Positions 30,039-39,328 are shown, numbered from the stretch's first letter. The stretch: DNA of 64,000 nt from Azoarcus sp. (GCA_031268195.1 JAIRXQ010000073.1:1-64000), one strand, 5' to 3'. Notes: generated by a model not told the origin, from the sequence alone. Translations and numbers: made by a program.

Positions 30039-31223
30039 TCAGAGACGTTCGTAGATGGTGGCGATGCCCTGCCCGCCGCCGATACACATCGTCGCGAGGC
30101 CGTAGCGGGCATTGCGACGCTGCATTTCGTGCAGCAGCTTGGTGGTGATGACGCTGCCGGTGGCGCTCACCGGGTGGCCGAGGGCGATGGCGCCGCCGTT
30201 CGGGTTGGTCTTGACCGGGTCGAGCCCAAGCACCTTGGCAACGGTCAGCGATTGCGCGGCGAAGGCTTCGTTCGATTCGATCACATCGATCTGGTCGAGC
30301 GTCAGGCCAGCGCGCTTCAGGGCCAGTTGAGTGGCGGGGATCGGGCCTTCTCCCATCACATCGTTGGGCACCCCCGCGATGCCGTAGGAAACCAGACGCG
30401 CAATCGGCTTGTAGCCCGCGGCGGAAGCCTTGGAGGCGTCGGCCAGCACGAGGAAGGCTGCGGCGTCATTCACGCCGGAAGCGTTGCCCGCCGTGACGGT
30501 GCCGTCCTTTTTGAAGGCGGGACGCATCTTGGCGAGGGATTCCAGCGTGGTGCCGGGTTTCGGATGCTCGTCGGTATCGAACACCACCTCGCCCTTGCGG
30601 CTCTTGAGGGTGATCGGGACGATCTGGCCCTTGAAATAACCGGCTTCGAGCGCGGCGGCGGCGCGCTTTTGCGATTCCAGCGCGAACTGGTCTTGCTGTT
30701 CGCGGGTGATGCCATATTTGACCGCGAGGTTTTCAGCGGTGATCCCCATGTGCCCGACGCCGAACGGGTCGGTGATGACCGACACCATCGCATCGACCGC
30801 GGCGGTATCGCCCATGCGCGCGCCAAAGCGCAGCGAAGGCAGCAGATAGGCGGCGCGCGACATCACTTCCACCCCGCCCGCGAGCGCGAAATCGGCATCG
30901 CCCAGGATGATGGCATGGGCCGACGACACGATAGCCTGTATCGCGGAGCCGCACAGACGGTTGACCGCAAACGCGACCGAACTCATCGGCAAACCACCCT
31001 GAATGGTTGCGACGCGCGCGACATACGGGTAGCGCGTCTCTGTCGGCATGATGTTGCCCACGGCGGCGTAGGAAATTTCTTTCGGATCGACGCCGGAACG
31101 GGCGATAGTCTCCTTGATGATCAGGGCACCCAGTTCGGCAGGCTCCAGATCCTTCAGGGAACCGCCATACACGCCCACCGCAGAACGGGCGGCGCTCAAG
31201 ACAACGATTTCACGATCAGCCAT
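30039..31223 (-). CDS. Acetyl-CoA C-acyltransferase (thiolase)
   Basis: The 394-residue enzyme belongs to the thiolase family that condenses or cleaves acyl-CoA and acetyl-CoA. The acyl-accepting cysteine is Cys91 in NRLCGSAIQA; GGAIALGHPVSATG near residue 340 and CIGGGQG near residue 380 supply the catalytic His and second Cys. It resembles acetyl-CoA acetyltransferases (PhaA/AtoB) and the BktB beta-ketothiolase; which one cannot be told here. No phaB or phaC gene is adjacent. GAGGAG precedes the ATG at 31223, and the gene follows the CobD/CbiB-like gene end on the same strand at its 3' side, with only 30 bases between them. Confidence 0.93.
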   Translation of the reverse strand: MADREIVVLSAARSAVGVYGGSLKDLEPAELGALIIKETIARSGVDPKEISYAAVGNIMPTETRYPYVARVATIQGGLPMSSVAFAVNRLCGSAIQAIVSSAHAIILGDADFALAGGVEVMSRAAYLLPSLRFGARMGDTAAVDAMVSVITDPFGVGHMGITAENLAVKYGITREQQDQFALESQKRAAAALEAGYFKGQIVPITLKSRKGEVVFDTDEHPKPGTTLESLAKMRPAFKKDGTVTAGNASGVNDAAAFLVLADASKASAAGYKPIARLVSYGIAGVPNDVMGEGPIPATQLALKRAGLTLDQIDVIESNEAFAAQSLTVAKVLGLDPVKTNPNGGAIALGHPVSATGSVITTKLLHEMQRRNARYGLATMCIGGGQGIATIYERL

Positions 31224-31253
31224 CGGCTTCTCCTCTTCTCTCGTTAAGTAGAT

Positions 31254-32207
31254 TTACTTGCCCAGAACGACAGCAATCGTCGTCAAGGCGAGTACGGCCA
31301 GACACACGATCAACGCTCGCCAGACGAGCCCGACCGTAGCCTGCATGTCGCCGACGCCAGCCTTTTCGCCAACGCCGACCTCAAGATTCTCCACACCCTG
31401 GTTCTCCGCGCCCCGGTTCTCCGCGCCCTCTCCGGCCGGGACGCTGCCCTGCCCCAGCTTCAAACCGAGTGCGCCCGCACCGGCGCAAACCAGTACGGCA
31501 TTGCCGCGCTCCGGCCACAGCACCGACTGCGCGCGCCAGCAAAACACAGCATCCTCGAAATTGCCGCCGATGGCGAACAGGATCGCCGTCATGCGCGCGG
31601 GCAGCCAGTCGATGAGCATGAACGCCTGCCGCGAGAACCTGCCGAAATTTCCAAGCACGCCCGCTTCGACGGGCGGCGGTTCGTCGCGCCGCTCGCCGCC
31701 GCCCCACTCGTCGTGGAGAAAGCGCGCCAGCCGGTACATCACCGCCCCGCAGGGACCGAGCACCATGAACCAGAACACCGCGCCGAACACGCAGCGGTGC
31801 GCCGACACCAGCGCCTGCTCGATGGCCAGCCGCGCCACTTCGTCGGCATCGGCATCGTCATATTGTCCGCCCCGCCATCTGGTGAGCAGCTCGCGCGCGC
31901 AGCCGAGCTCCTGCGTGCGCAGGGATAAATGGATGTTGGTAAAATAGTGGCTTTCGTGGCGAAACCCCAGGGTGAGGTAGAGCACCAAAATGCCGAACAC
32001 CGCGGCGAGCAAGCCAGGAAGCAACGAGTCGATGAGCGCGACGACAAGCGCGCCGCCCGCCACCAGCAAGGCCCAGCCCAATTGTTCGCCGCCTCGCTTC
32101 GGCAGCGCGCCGGCAAGTGTGCGCAGGGGGCCCAGGACGACCTGATCCACCGGCAGGGGCCGCAATTGTTCAAGCAGCAAAACGACGATCAGCGAGAGAA
32201 GTTTCAT
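31254..32207 (-). CDS. CobD/CbiB family integral membrane protein
   Basis: Wait-free reading of the 317-residue product shows an N-terminal hydrophobic segment (MKLLSLIVVLLLEQL), further spans near residues 45-80, 145-165 and 295-315, and conserved-looking FRHESHYFTNIHLSL near residue 82, FMLIDWLPARMTAILFAIGGNFEDA near residue 200. This matches the CobD/CbiB-like (AmpE-related) proteins common in betaproteobacteria rather than true cobalamin enzymes. A repetitive ENRGAENQGVEN stretch near residue 262 is a linker. It lies 30 bases before the end of its open frame from the thiolase start side and is transcribed in the same direction, downstream of yggX-argA in gene order on the map. Confidence 0.75.
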   Translation of the reverse strand: MKLLSLIVVLLLEQLRPLPVDQVVLGPLRTLAGALPKRGGEQLGWALLVAGGALVVALIDSLLPGLLAAVFGILVLYLTLGFRHESHYFTNIHLSLRTQELGCARELLTRWRGGQYDDADADEVARLAIEQALVSAHRCVFGAVFWFMVLGPCGAVMYRLARFLHDEWGGGERRDEPPPVEAGVLGNFGRFSRQAFMLIDWLPARMTAILFAIGGNFEDAVFCWRAQSVLWPERGNAVLVCAGAGALGLKLGQGSVPAGEGAENRGAENQGVENLEVGVGEKAGVGDMQATVGLVWRALIVCLAVLALTTIAVVLGK

Positions 32208-32353
32208 ACGCTAACTGGAATCACCGAAAGCGAATGCCCATTTTTGCCGGACATTCGGCGGGGGAATTGCGCAGGGTACCACAAAAGCATGCCCCTCCGA
32301 GAGGCTCCCGCGCGACCGAAATGCAATGCATCACCTCCGGCGTGCGAAACACT

Positions 32354-32626
32354 TCAATGCGCCGGCGGCGCGAAGCCGGACACCTGATCTGCCCCGCCGG
32401 AGAAGAAATGCTTCTCCATCTGCTCGGACAAGTATTGGCGCGCGCGCAAATCCATGAGATTGAGGCGGTTTTCGTTGATCAGCATGGTCTGGTAGCGCAC
32501 CCATTGCTGCCACGCTTCCTTCGAGACGTTCTCGAAGATGCGCTTGCCCAGTTCGCCGGGGACCGGCGGGCGCTCCAGCCCTTCGGCCTCACGCCCCAGC
32601 TTCACGCAATCGACCATATGGGTCAT
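32354..32626 (-). CDS. yggX: Oxidative-damage-protection / Fe(II)-trafficking protein YggX
   Basis: The 90-residue product matches the YggX family in full: [19 protein letters not shown] near the N terminus, [20 protein letters not shown] in the middle, and the C-terminal [10 protein letters not shown]. YggX protects iron-sulfur clusters and may handle Fe(II); the conserved Cys is Cys7. ATG at 32626 gives the family length, against a longer open frame to 32689. It is downstream of argA on the same strand, separated by the 16-bp tandem repeat. Confidence 0.95.
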   Translation of the reverse strand: MTHMVDCVKLGREAEGLERPPVPGELGKRIFENVSKEAWQQWVRYQTMLINENRLNLMDLRARQYLSEQMEKHFFSGGADQVSGFAPPAH

Positions 32627-32657
32627 CGTTTGTATCCTCTCGTCTTGGGGGTCATCG

Positions 32658-32738
32658 GTTCTCGAAGCCGCGAGTTTTCGAGGCCACAAGTTTTCGAAGC
32701 CGCGAAGTTTTCGAAGCCGCGAGTTTTCGAAGCCGCGT
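32658..32738. repeat. Five-copy 16-bp tandem repeat between argA and yggX
   Basis: Five consecutive units of GTTTTCGAAGCCGCGA occupy the spacer. Units 1 and 2 carry substitutions, unit 3 has one extra base and unit 5 ends in T. Each unit contains the palindrome TTCGAA. The repeat ends 12 bases before the argA stop codon and begins about 30 bases before the yggX start. Confidence 0.92.
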
Positions 32739-32749
32739 ATTCTAGCCGC

Positions 32750-34168
32750 TCAAAGCGTTTTGACGAACACTTTGGAGCGGCGTTGCAGGTTATACAACTC
32801 GCGTTTTTTCTCCGGCAGCGCCTCAGGGCCGATTTCGCTGAAACCACGCTCGCGGAACCAATGCGCCGTGCGCGTAGTGAGCACGAACAACCGCTCCAGC
32901 CCGTCGCGGCACGCCCGCCGTTCGATTCGCCGCATCAACTGCGCGCCCAACCCCGTGCGGCGATATTCGGGCCGCACGGCAAGGCAGGCGAGCTCGGCGG
33001 CGTTGTCCTCGGAAAACGGATAAAGCGCCGCGCAGCCAACCAGCATGTTGTCGTACTCGACCACCGTAAAGCGGTCGATTTCGCGCTCCAGCAACTCGCG
33101 TCCGCGCCGCACCAGCGCACCGTCGGCCTCCAGCGGCGAAATCAGCGCCACCAGCGCGCCCACATCCTCGTGCGTGGCCTCGCGCAGCCGGAACAGCGGA
33201 TCGCGCGCCACCACCGTGCCCACACCCGCCGGCGTGAAAAATTCCAGCAACAGCGCGCCGTCCCGGTCGCGGTCGACGAGGTGGCAGCGCGCCACCTCAT
33301 TTTTCACGGCGCGGATCGCGCACGGCAAATACAGATGCAGATCCTCGGTCAGCCCCTCGTTGGCATCGACATGTTGCTGCGCCTCGTCCGCCGTCACCGA
33401 CTCGATCAACTTGCCGTCGCCATCCAGCAGCCCCGGCGCATCGCACAAATAGATGAGTTTCTCGGCATTGACGGCGATCGCCACCGCCTCCGCCACCTCC
33501 TCCATCGCCATGTTGAAAATCTCCCCCGTCGGAGACATGCCAAGCGGCGTGATGAGCACCACGTTCTGCTGGTCGAGATCGGCGTTGATTTCTTCCGCGA
33601 TCACCTTCCTGACCGCGCCCGTGTATTGATAATCGACGCCATCGAGCACACCCACCGGCCGCGCGGTGATGAAGTTGCCGCCCGTCACCCGCATGTAGCC
33701 GCCCGCCATCGGCGTGTTTGGCAGCCCTTGCGAGAGCAGCGCCTCCAGCTCGAAGCGCGTCACCGCCATCGCCACCTTGACGCACTCCATCGTCGCCGTA
33801 TCGGTGATGCGCAGCCCGTTGTGAAATTTCGATTCCAGCCCGCGCCGCGCCACTTCCGCATCGATCTGCGGCCGCGCGCCATGCACCAGCACCAGCCGGA
33901 TGCCGAGCGCCGCAAGCAGATTGCAATCGTAGGCAAGGCTTTGCGCCAGCGGCCCGGCGGCCACCTCGCCCCCGAAGCCGACCACGAAAGTCTTGCCGCG
34001 AAATGCATGGATATACGGCGCCGCGCCGCGCACCCAGGCAACGAAATGCGCCGTGGAATTGAAGCGCCGGGGGTCGAAGCGCCGGGGATCGCCCCCCGGC
34101 GCGGCGGCGCCGGAAAAGGCATCTGTCTGTGGCTGTGCGCCGGATTCCGGGGCAAGGTCGGTGCTCAA
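32750..34168 (-). CDS. argA: Amino-acid N-acetyltransferase (N-acetylglutamate synthase)
   Basis: The 472-residue enzyme acetylates glutamate in the first step of arginine synthesis. An amino-acid-kinase-like domain (about 40-325: FVVGFGGEVAAGPLAQSLAYD, LVLVHGARPQID) is followed by a GNAT acetyltransferase domain (about 330-472: LAVRPEYRRTGLGAQLM near residue 415). The start is taken as TTG at 34168 because AGGTGA lies just upstream and the frame before it is low in coding character, although it stays open to 34603. The N-terminal 40 residues are Pro/Ala-rich with a DPRRFDPRRF repeat, so a later start is possible. Confidence 0.9.
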   Translation of the reverse strand: MSTDLAPESGAQPQTDAFSGAAAPGGDPRRFDPRRFNSTAHFVAWVRGAAPYIHAFRGKTFVVGFGGEVAAGPLAQSLAYDCNLLAALGIRLVLVHGARPQIDAEVARRGLESKFHNGLRITDTATMECVKVAMAVTRFELEALLSQGLPNTPMAGGYMRVTGGNFITARPVGVLDGVDYQYTGAVRKVIAEEINADLDQQNVVLITPLGMSPTGEIFNMAMEEVAEAVAIAVNAEKLIYLCDAPGLLDGDGKLIESVTADEAQQHVDANEGLTEDLHLYLPCAIRAVKNEVARCHLVDRDRDGALLLEFFTPAGVGTVVARDPLFRLREATHEDVGALVALISPLEADGALVRRGRELLEREIDRFTVVEYDNMLVGCAALYPFSEDNAAELACLAVRPEYRRTGLGAQLMRRIERRACRDGLERLFVLTTRTAHWFRERGFSEIGPEALPEKKRELYNLQRRSKVFVKTL

Positions 34169-35226
34169 GGCGTCACCTTTTCGCGTGGGGTTGCATCGAA
34201 GACGCGTGATTCTAGCGGATATCCGCCCTTTCCCACAGGAACGGCTCTTTTGCGGCAGGGTAATCGCATGAACACCCCTTTGCCGCTTCGCCCCTCCGTC
34301 ACGCGGCTTCGCCGCGCGGTGCCAGCCTCTCATGCCGTCTCTACACCGTCCCGCGCAAAGGTAGCATCGAGGGGAGACGATCCCCTGCCCGGCAAGCGAG
34401 CCAAGTTCGTTCGTTTGAAAAATGCCGTCCCGGCTCAAATCGCGCCATCCACGCCCCTCGGCAAAATACGCACCACGGGCATCGAAGACGCCATCGCCGT
34501 TGCAAAGCGGCATTATTGATTTGCTCAAATCCGCTCGAACCGGGTAGATGATCGCCAGCAACACCTGCATTGATGGAATTTGCCACAAATCCAGCGATAG
34601 CATTAAGATCAGCCATGACCCATTTCCTGTGTGGTTGAACGATCAAGACGGACTAATTATCCAAACACAAAATCCAAAGGCAGCAAAGACAGGAATAATT
34701 TTCACCAAAAAGAGCGCGGAAAATTTATTTATTTTAGGGTCTTAGGAAGCGTCCAGCGGCGCTTCAGTTCATCTGCCATCGCCATCTTTCCAGAAAGCCG
34801 CTACACCTCGGCAGCTCCAACACTATCGTCATTGCATGCGCCACAGTACGGCGCGCACGCCGGAAGCGCTCCGCTTGCCATCAATGCATCACCCTATCCG
34901 TAAAACGATCACCATCCAATTCAATTCACACCACCCCGGATTTCACTGAAACGGCAGTGCGTCGTGACATCGCACGCAATCCGGAAAATACGCATCGTAG
35001 GCACACAAATCATTATAGTCATGCGCCAATTTCAGGGAGGGGTCGAAATTCACGCCCACCCGCCCGCGGCGGCCGCCACGATATTCGTCTGGTGGGGGCG
35101 CCACGATGATGTCCGAGGGGCCGATAACAAGGCCCATTCATGTTTGCCAATATTTCGACAATTGTGCAATAACCGGCAAAACGATCATGAATATAATGGT
35201 CGCACGCCAAGAAAGTCCTCGCCATT
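34169..35226. other. 1.06-kb stretch without a convincing gene
   Basis: The part nearest argA is GC-rich; 34540-34780 is AT-rich and differs in composition from its surroundings. On the minus strand 34943-35137 encodes a 64-residue peptide ending CVRCHDALPFQ, with a CxxCH haem-attachment motif near the C terminus but no signal peptide, so it may be a fragment of a c-type cytochrome. Other open frames (34341-34646 minus, 34548-34745 plus) have no recognisable features. A TATAAT at 35192-35197 may be the -10 box for the next gene, without a matching -35. Confidence 0.4.
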
Positions 35227-35499
35227 ATGTCCCTCCAGGAAATCCATCTCCCCAAGTTTCCCGAATGCTGGGAGAGCTGCGGCAACTGCGGGCAAGGCGA
35301 GGTTTTCGTCCTCGAACTGCTCGTGCGCCCCGGCAGCCGCATTGCGCGGGAGGACACGATTCTGATTCTCGAAACCGGCAAAGTTGCGCTGGACATCCCC
35401 TCGCCTTTCGCGGGCGTCGTGCGGGCGGTGCACGTCGAGGAAAGCGAGGTCGTTGAGGAAGGCGTGTTGTTGGCGACGGTGGACGTCGGGGATAGATAG
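35227..35499 (+). CDS. Stand-alone lipoyl/biotinyl-type domain protein
   Basis: The 90-residue protein is a single biotinyl/lipoyl-attachment fold. ILETGKVALDIPSPFAGVV (residues 47-65) contains the Lys at the tip of the hairpin that would carry lipoate or biotin; the sequence ETGKVAL resembles the lipoyl motif ETDKA more than the biotin motif AMKM. An unusual Cys-rich insert PECWESCGNCG lies at residues 13-23. ATG at 35227 follows a weak site. There is no dehydrogenase or carboxylase gene nearby, so its partner is unknown. Confidence 0.75.
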   Translation: MSLQEIHLPKFPECWESCGNCGQGEVFVLELLVRPGSRIAREDTILILETGKVALDIPSPFAGVVRAVHVEESEVVEEGVLLATVDVGDR

Positions 35500-35551
35500 G
35501 CTGTGGATAGATCGATCAGGCAGACGAAGCCGCTGCCCGATGAACGTATCG

Positions 35552-35575
35552 AATGGCGCGTGAGCACGCCATTTT
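35552..35575 (+). terminator. Hairpin terminator between the lipoyl-domain gene and polA
   Basis: AATGGCG (35552-35558) pairs with CGCCATT (35566-35572), extended by GTG/CAC inside, followed by TTTT. It lies between two convergent genes and would stop rightward transcription just before the polA end. Confidence 0.55.
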
Positions 35576-38337
35576 CAATGCGCTTCGTCCCAGTTCCGCC
35601 CCACACCCACGTCTACCCGCAGCGGCACGGCCAGATCCGCCACACACGCCATCAACCGCGGCAGTTCCTGGCGTAAAAGGCCGATTTCCGCATCGGGCGC
35701 TTCGAGTACCAGTTCGTCGTGCACTTGTAGCACCAGCTTCGAGTGCAAGCCCTCGTCGCACAGCCAGCGATGCACAGCGATCATCGCTTTCTTGATGAGA
35801 TCAGCGGCGCTGCCCTGCATCGGCGCATTGATCGCGGCGCGCTCCACCGCCTGACGGCGCACAAACTGGCGGGCGGAGATCTCCGGCAGGTGCAGGCGGC
35901 GGCCAAAAACGGTTTCGACGTAGCCTTGCCTGTGCGCGACGGATTTCACACGTTCCATGTAGGCGGCCACCCCCGGATAGCGCGCGAAATAACGCTCGAT
36001 CCAGTCCTGCGCGGATTTGCGGTCGATGCCGAGCGTGCGGGCGAGGCCGTGCGCGCTCATGCCGTAGATCAGCCCGAAGTTGATGACTTTGGCGTAGCGG
36101 CGCTGTTCGGCGTTCACGGCGTCGGGGCCGACCCCGAAAACTTCGGCGGCGGTGGCACGGTGTACGTCCTCGCCGCGCGCGAAAGCATCGAGCAGGCGCG
36201 GGTCCTGCGACAGATGCGCCATGATGCGCAATTCGATCTGCGAATAGTCGGCGGAGACGATGCTGCTGCCCGTCGGCGCGATGAAGGCGGCGCGGATGCG
36301 GCGGCCTTCTGCCGTGCGCACCGGGATGTTTTGCAGGTTGGGATCGGAGCTCGCCAGCCGGCCGGTCACGGCGGTGGCCTGTGAAAAGCTGGTGTGTACG
36401 CGGCCTGTGCGCGGATTGACCATCCGCGGCAATTTGTCGGCGTAGGTGCTTTTCAGCTTGGCAAGACCGCGGTGTTCGAGCAGCAGCTTGGGCAGCGGGT
36501 AATCTTCGGCCAGTTCGCTCAAGACGTCCTCGTTGGTCGAAGGCTGGCCGGTGGCGGTTTTCCTGAGCACCGGCAGGCCGAGGCGTCCGAACAGGATTTC
36601 ACCCAATTGCTTGGGCGAGCCGAGGTTGAACGTCTCGCCCGCCAAAGTGTGGACCTCGCGCTCCAGCACCATCAGGCGGCGGCCCAGCTCGTCGCTCTGC
36701 TGCGCGAGCAGAAACGGATCGATGAGCACGCCGGTGCGCTCGACTTCCAGCAGCACGGCAAGCGTCGGCATTTCGACGTCGCGGTAGAGCGCGGCGAGCG
36801 CGGGCGTGGCTTCCACCTGCGGCCACAATTTCCCGTGCAGGCGCAGGGTGACGTCGGCATCTTCGGCGGCATAGCGGGTGGCGGTATCCAGCGCCACTTC
36901 GTCGAAACCAATCTTTTTCGCGCCCGTGCCGCACACGTCCGTGTAGGGAAGGGTGGCCAGCCCCAGATGGCGGCGGGCGAGCGCGTCCATGTCGTGCGCG
37001 CGGTCGCTTTCCAGGATGTAGGACTGGAGCAGCGTGTCGTGGACAATGCCGCGCAGGGTGAGGCCATGGTTGGCGAAAACGTGCGCGTCGTACTTGATGT
37101 TCTGGCCAAGTTTGGCGTGCGCCGCCGATTCCAGCCAGGGCTGGAGCCGCGCCAACGCCTCGTCGAACGGCAACTGTTCGGGCGTTTGCACTCCGCGATG
37201 CGCAAGCGGCAGATAGAACGCCTCGCCCGGTTCGATGGCAAACGAGATGCCCACCAGATGCGCCGCCATCGGGTCGAGCGAGGTGGTTTCGGTATCGAGC
37301 GCAACGAGCGGCGCGCACTCCAGCCTGGCGAGCAGCGCCTCGAAAGAGGGCCAATCGACGAGCGCGCGGTAGCGCGAGCGATCCGGCGCGCAGGCGGGCG
37401 CGGCTTCGTCATCCGGGCGATCGAAACGGCGCGCGAGTCCGTCCGGTTCGCTCGCGGCGCGCGGCCGCGGCGCGGCGGCGGGCGGGGATTCGCTCGCGGC
37501 CATATCGCGCAACCAGCTTTTGAATTCGAGCCGTTCGTAGAGCGCCGCGCACGCGGCCCGGTCCGGCGCGCGCAGGGCGAGATCGTCCAGCGTCACCGGC
37601 AGCGCCACATCGGTTGCCACCGTCACCAGCTTGCGGCCCAGGGGCAAGAAATCGAGATGACGGCGCAGATTTTCGCCCACCTTGCCGCCCACTTCGTCCG
37701 CGTGCGCCACGAGGCCGTCCAGACTGCCGTACTCGGCCAGCCACTTCGCGGCGGTCTTGGGACCGCATTTCTCCACACCGGGCACGTTATCCACGACATC
37801 GCCCACCAGCGCGAGGAAATCGACGATGCGCGCGGGCGGCACACCGAACTTGGCCACAACCCCCGCCTCGTCCAGCGTCTCCTCGCTCATGGTGTTGACC
37901 CAGCGCACGCCGGGGCGCACGAGTTGGGTGAGATCCTTGTCGCCGGTGGAAATCACCACTTCCCAACCGCGCTCGCTCGCCTGTTGCACGAGCGTGCCGA
38001 TCACATCGTCGGCCTCCACCCCCGCCACCGACAGCAGCGGCCAGCCTTCCGCCCGCACCACCTCGTGCAGCGGCGCGATCTGCGCCACGAGCTCGTCGGG
38101 CATCGGCGGACGCTGCGCTTTGTACGGCGGATACCATTCGTCCCGAAACGTCGGCCCCTTCGCATCGAACACGCAAGCGCGGTACTCCGCCTTGTAGTCC
38201 CCCGCCAGCCGACGTAGCATCGACACCACACCCCGAATCGCCCCCGTCGGCTCACCACCCGATGTACGCAGGTCGGGCAGCGCGTGAAAAGCGCGATAAA
38301 GATAGCTGGAGCCATCGACGAGCAGCAGGGTGGTCAT
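35575..38337 (-). CDS. polA: DNA polymerase I
   Basis: The 920-residue enzyme has all three domains: 5'-3' exonuclease (about 1-290: LLLVDGSSYLYRAFHAL, VISTGDKDLTQL), 3'-5' exonuclease (about 335-520: VALDTETTSLDPM near residue 350), and polymerase with motif A DYSQIELR near residue 695, the O-helix RRYAKVINFGLIYG near residue 745 and motif C VHDEL near residue 873. It fills gaps in repair and removes RNA primers. ATG at 38337 (MTTLLLVDG) has AAGGA upstream; an open frame extends to 38376. A linker rich in Ala/Pro/Arg lies between the first two domains. Confidence 0.98.
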   Translation of the reverse strand: MTTLLLVDGSSYLYRAFHALPDLRTSGGEPTGAIRGVVSMLRRLAGDYKAEYRACVFDAKGPTFRDEWYPPYKAQRPPMPDELVAQIAPLHEVVRAEGWPLLSVAGVEADDVIGTLVQQASERGWEVVISTGDKDLTQLVRPGVRWVNTMSEETLDEAGVVAKFGVPPARIVDFLALVGDVVDNVPGVEKCGPKTAAKWLAEYGSLDGLVAHADEVGGKVGENLRRHLDFLPLGRKLVTVATDVALPVTLDDLALRAPDRAACAALYERLEFKSWLRDMAASESPPAAAPRPRAASEPDGLARRFDRPDDEAAPACAPDRSRYRALVDWPSFEALLARLECAPLVALDTETTSLDPMAAHLVGISFAIEPGEAFYLPLAHRGVQTPEQLPFDEALARLQPWLESAAHAKLGQNIKYDAHVFANHGLTLRGIVHDTLLQSYILESDRAHDMDALARRHLGLATLPYTDVCGTGAKKIGFDEVALDTATRYAAEDADVTLRLHGKLWPQVEATPALAALYRDVEMPTLAVLLEVERTGVLIDPFLLAQQSDELGRRLMVLEREVHTLAGETFNLGSPKQLGEILFGRLGLPVLRKTATGQPSTNEDVLSELAEDYPLPKLLLEHRGLAKLKSTYADKLPRMVNPRTGRVHTSFSQATAVTGRLASSDPNLQNIPVRTAEGRRIRAAFIAPTGSSIVSADYSQIELRIMAHLSQDPRLLDAFARGEDVHRATAAEVFGVGPDAVNAEQRRYAKVINFGLIYGMSAHGLARTLGIDRKSAQDWIERYFARYPGVAAYMERVKSVAHRQGYVETVFGRRLHLPEISARQFVRRQAVERAAINAPMQGSAADLIKKAMIAVHRWLCDEGLHSKLVLQVHDELVLEAPDAEIGLLRQELPRLMACVADLAVPLRVDVGVGRNWDEAH

Positions 38338-38523
38338 TTGCGGGGTTCCTTTTTTAGTTGCGTCAACCATTGCCACCCTTTGTTCGCCAGCCGGTCACGC
38401 GGGTTCCGGCCGTTGGGTTTGTCTGGTTGCGTCATCTCAACACATTTTCCAGTATTTGGCGCCGTGGACGTCGATCTGTTTCAAACCCTCGAATGCATCG
38501 CCTTCGCCCCATTGCCTTCGCCT

Positions 38524-38571
38524 CATCGAAACGCTCCGCCTTGTCGTCCCTCGCCAGCCGACGTAGCATCG
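38524..38571. repeat. Broken duplicate of a polA 5' coding segment
   Basis: Bases 38524-38571 repeat 38161-38222, which lies inside polA about codons 39-58, in the same orientation. The core from CTCCGCCTTGT to CGTAGCATCG is nearly identical over about 37 bases; a gap of about 13 bases and then further similarity (CATCGAA) follow. The copy lies in the spacer between polA and the LOG-family gene and has no open frame of its own. Confidence 0.75.
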
Positions 38572-38605
38572 GAGCATCGCCGATCAGGAAAACAACAACA
38601 GACCC

Positions 38606-39328
38606 ATGAGCATGAAAGAAAAAATACCGCTTAGCGTGGCTGCCGCCATGCAGCATTACAACGGGCGCGAATCGTGGCGAATCTTCGGGATCATGGCAGA
38701 GTTCGTGGAGGCGACCGAACGGCTCAGCGCCATCCGGCCGGCGGTATCGATCTTTGGCAGCGCGCGCATTGCGCAGGATCATCCGTATTACGCACTGGCC
38801 GAACGCATCGCGCGGTTGCTGTCGGATGCGGGCTTCGCTGTGATCTCCGGGGGCGGGCCGGGCATCATGGAGGCGGCGAACAAAGGGGCATTCCGGGGGA
38901 AAAGCCCTTCCGTGGGATTGAACATCCAGTTGCCGATGGAGCAAAAATCCAACGCTTTTCAGGACATTTCGCAGACGTTCCAGCATTTTTTTGCGCGCAA
39001 GTTCATGTTCGTGAAATGCGCGAGCGCCTACGTGGTGATGCCCGGCGGCTTCGGCACGCTGGACGAGCTGCTCGAAGCAATGACGCTGGTGCAGACGAAG
39101 AAAAGCCGCCAAATTCCGATCATCCTCGTGCATGGCCCGTTCTGGCGCGGGCTGCTCGACTGGTTCGCGGACCGGCTCGTGACCGAACGCATGATCGAGC
39201 GTGAGGATCTCGATCTGATCCAGATCATCGACGAGCCGGAGTCCGTGGTCGAGGCAATTTTCAAACACTACGAGACGCGTGGCTTCATGCCCTTGCCAGA
39301 GGAGCATGAAATCATGCTTAATCTGTAA
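38606..39328 (+). CDS. LOG family protein (TIGR00730-type, cytokinin-riboside-monophosphate phosphoribohydrolase fold)
   Basis: The 240-residue protein has the Rossmann-like LOG fold: SIFGSARIA near residue 48, the nucleotide motif ISGGGPGIMEAANKGA near residue 80 and PGGFGTLDELLEAMTL near residue 147. Related enzymes release a free base from nucleoside 5'-monophosphates. ATG at 38606 is followed by a second in-frame ATG two codons later. It is divergent from polA. Confidence 0.9.
   Translation: MSMKEKIPLSVAAAMQHYNGRESWRIFGIMAEFVEATERLSAIRPAVSIFGSARIAQDHPYYALAERIARLLSDAGFAVISGGGPGIMEAANKGAFRGKSPSVGLNIQLPMEQKSNAFQDISQTFQHFFARKFMFVKCASAYVVMPGGFGTLDELLEAMTLVQTKKSRQIPIILVHGPFWRGLLDWFADRLVTERMIEREDLDLIQIIDEPESVVEAIFKHYETRGFMPLPEEHEIMLNL

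Noticed and set aside
32658-32738. CRISPR array
   Set aside because: The 16-bp units are contiguous, with no unique spacers between them.
32117-34519. An 800-codon plus-strand frame
   Set aside because: It spans yggX, the tandem repeat and argA on the opposite strand; those genes are certain, so this frame is a shadow.
34341-34646. 101-codon minus-strand frame beside argA
   Set aside because: The first 40 residues look protein-like, but the rest is shadow-like and no start signal or family was seen.
36394-38217. A 607-codon plus-strand frame
   Set aside because: Antisense to polA with no domain signature.
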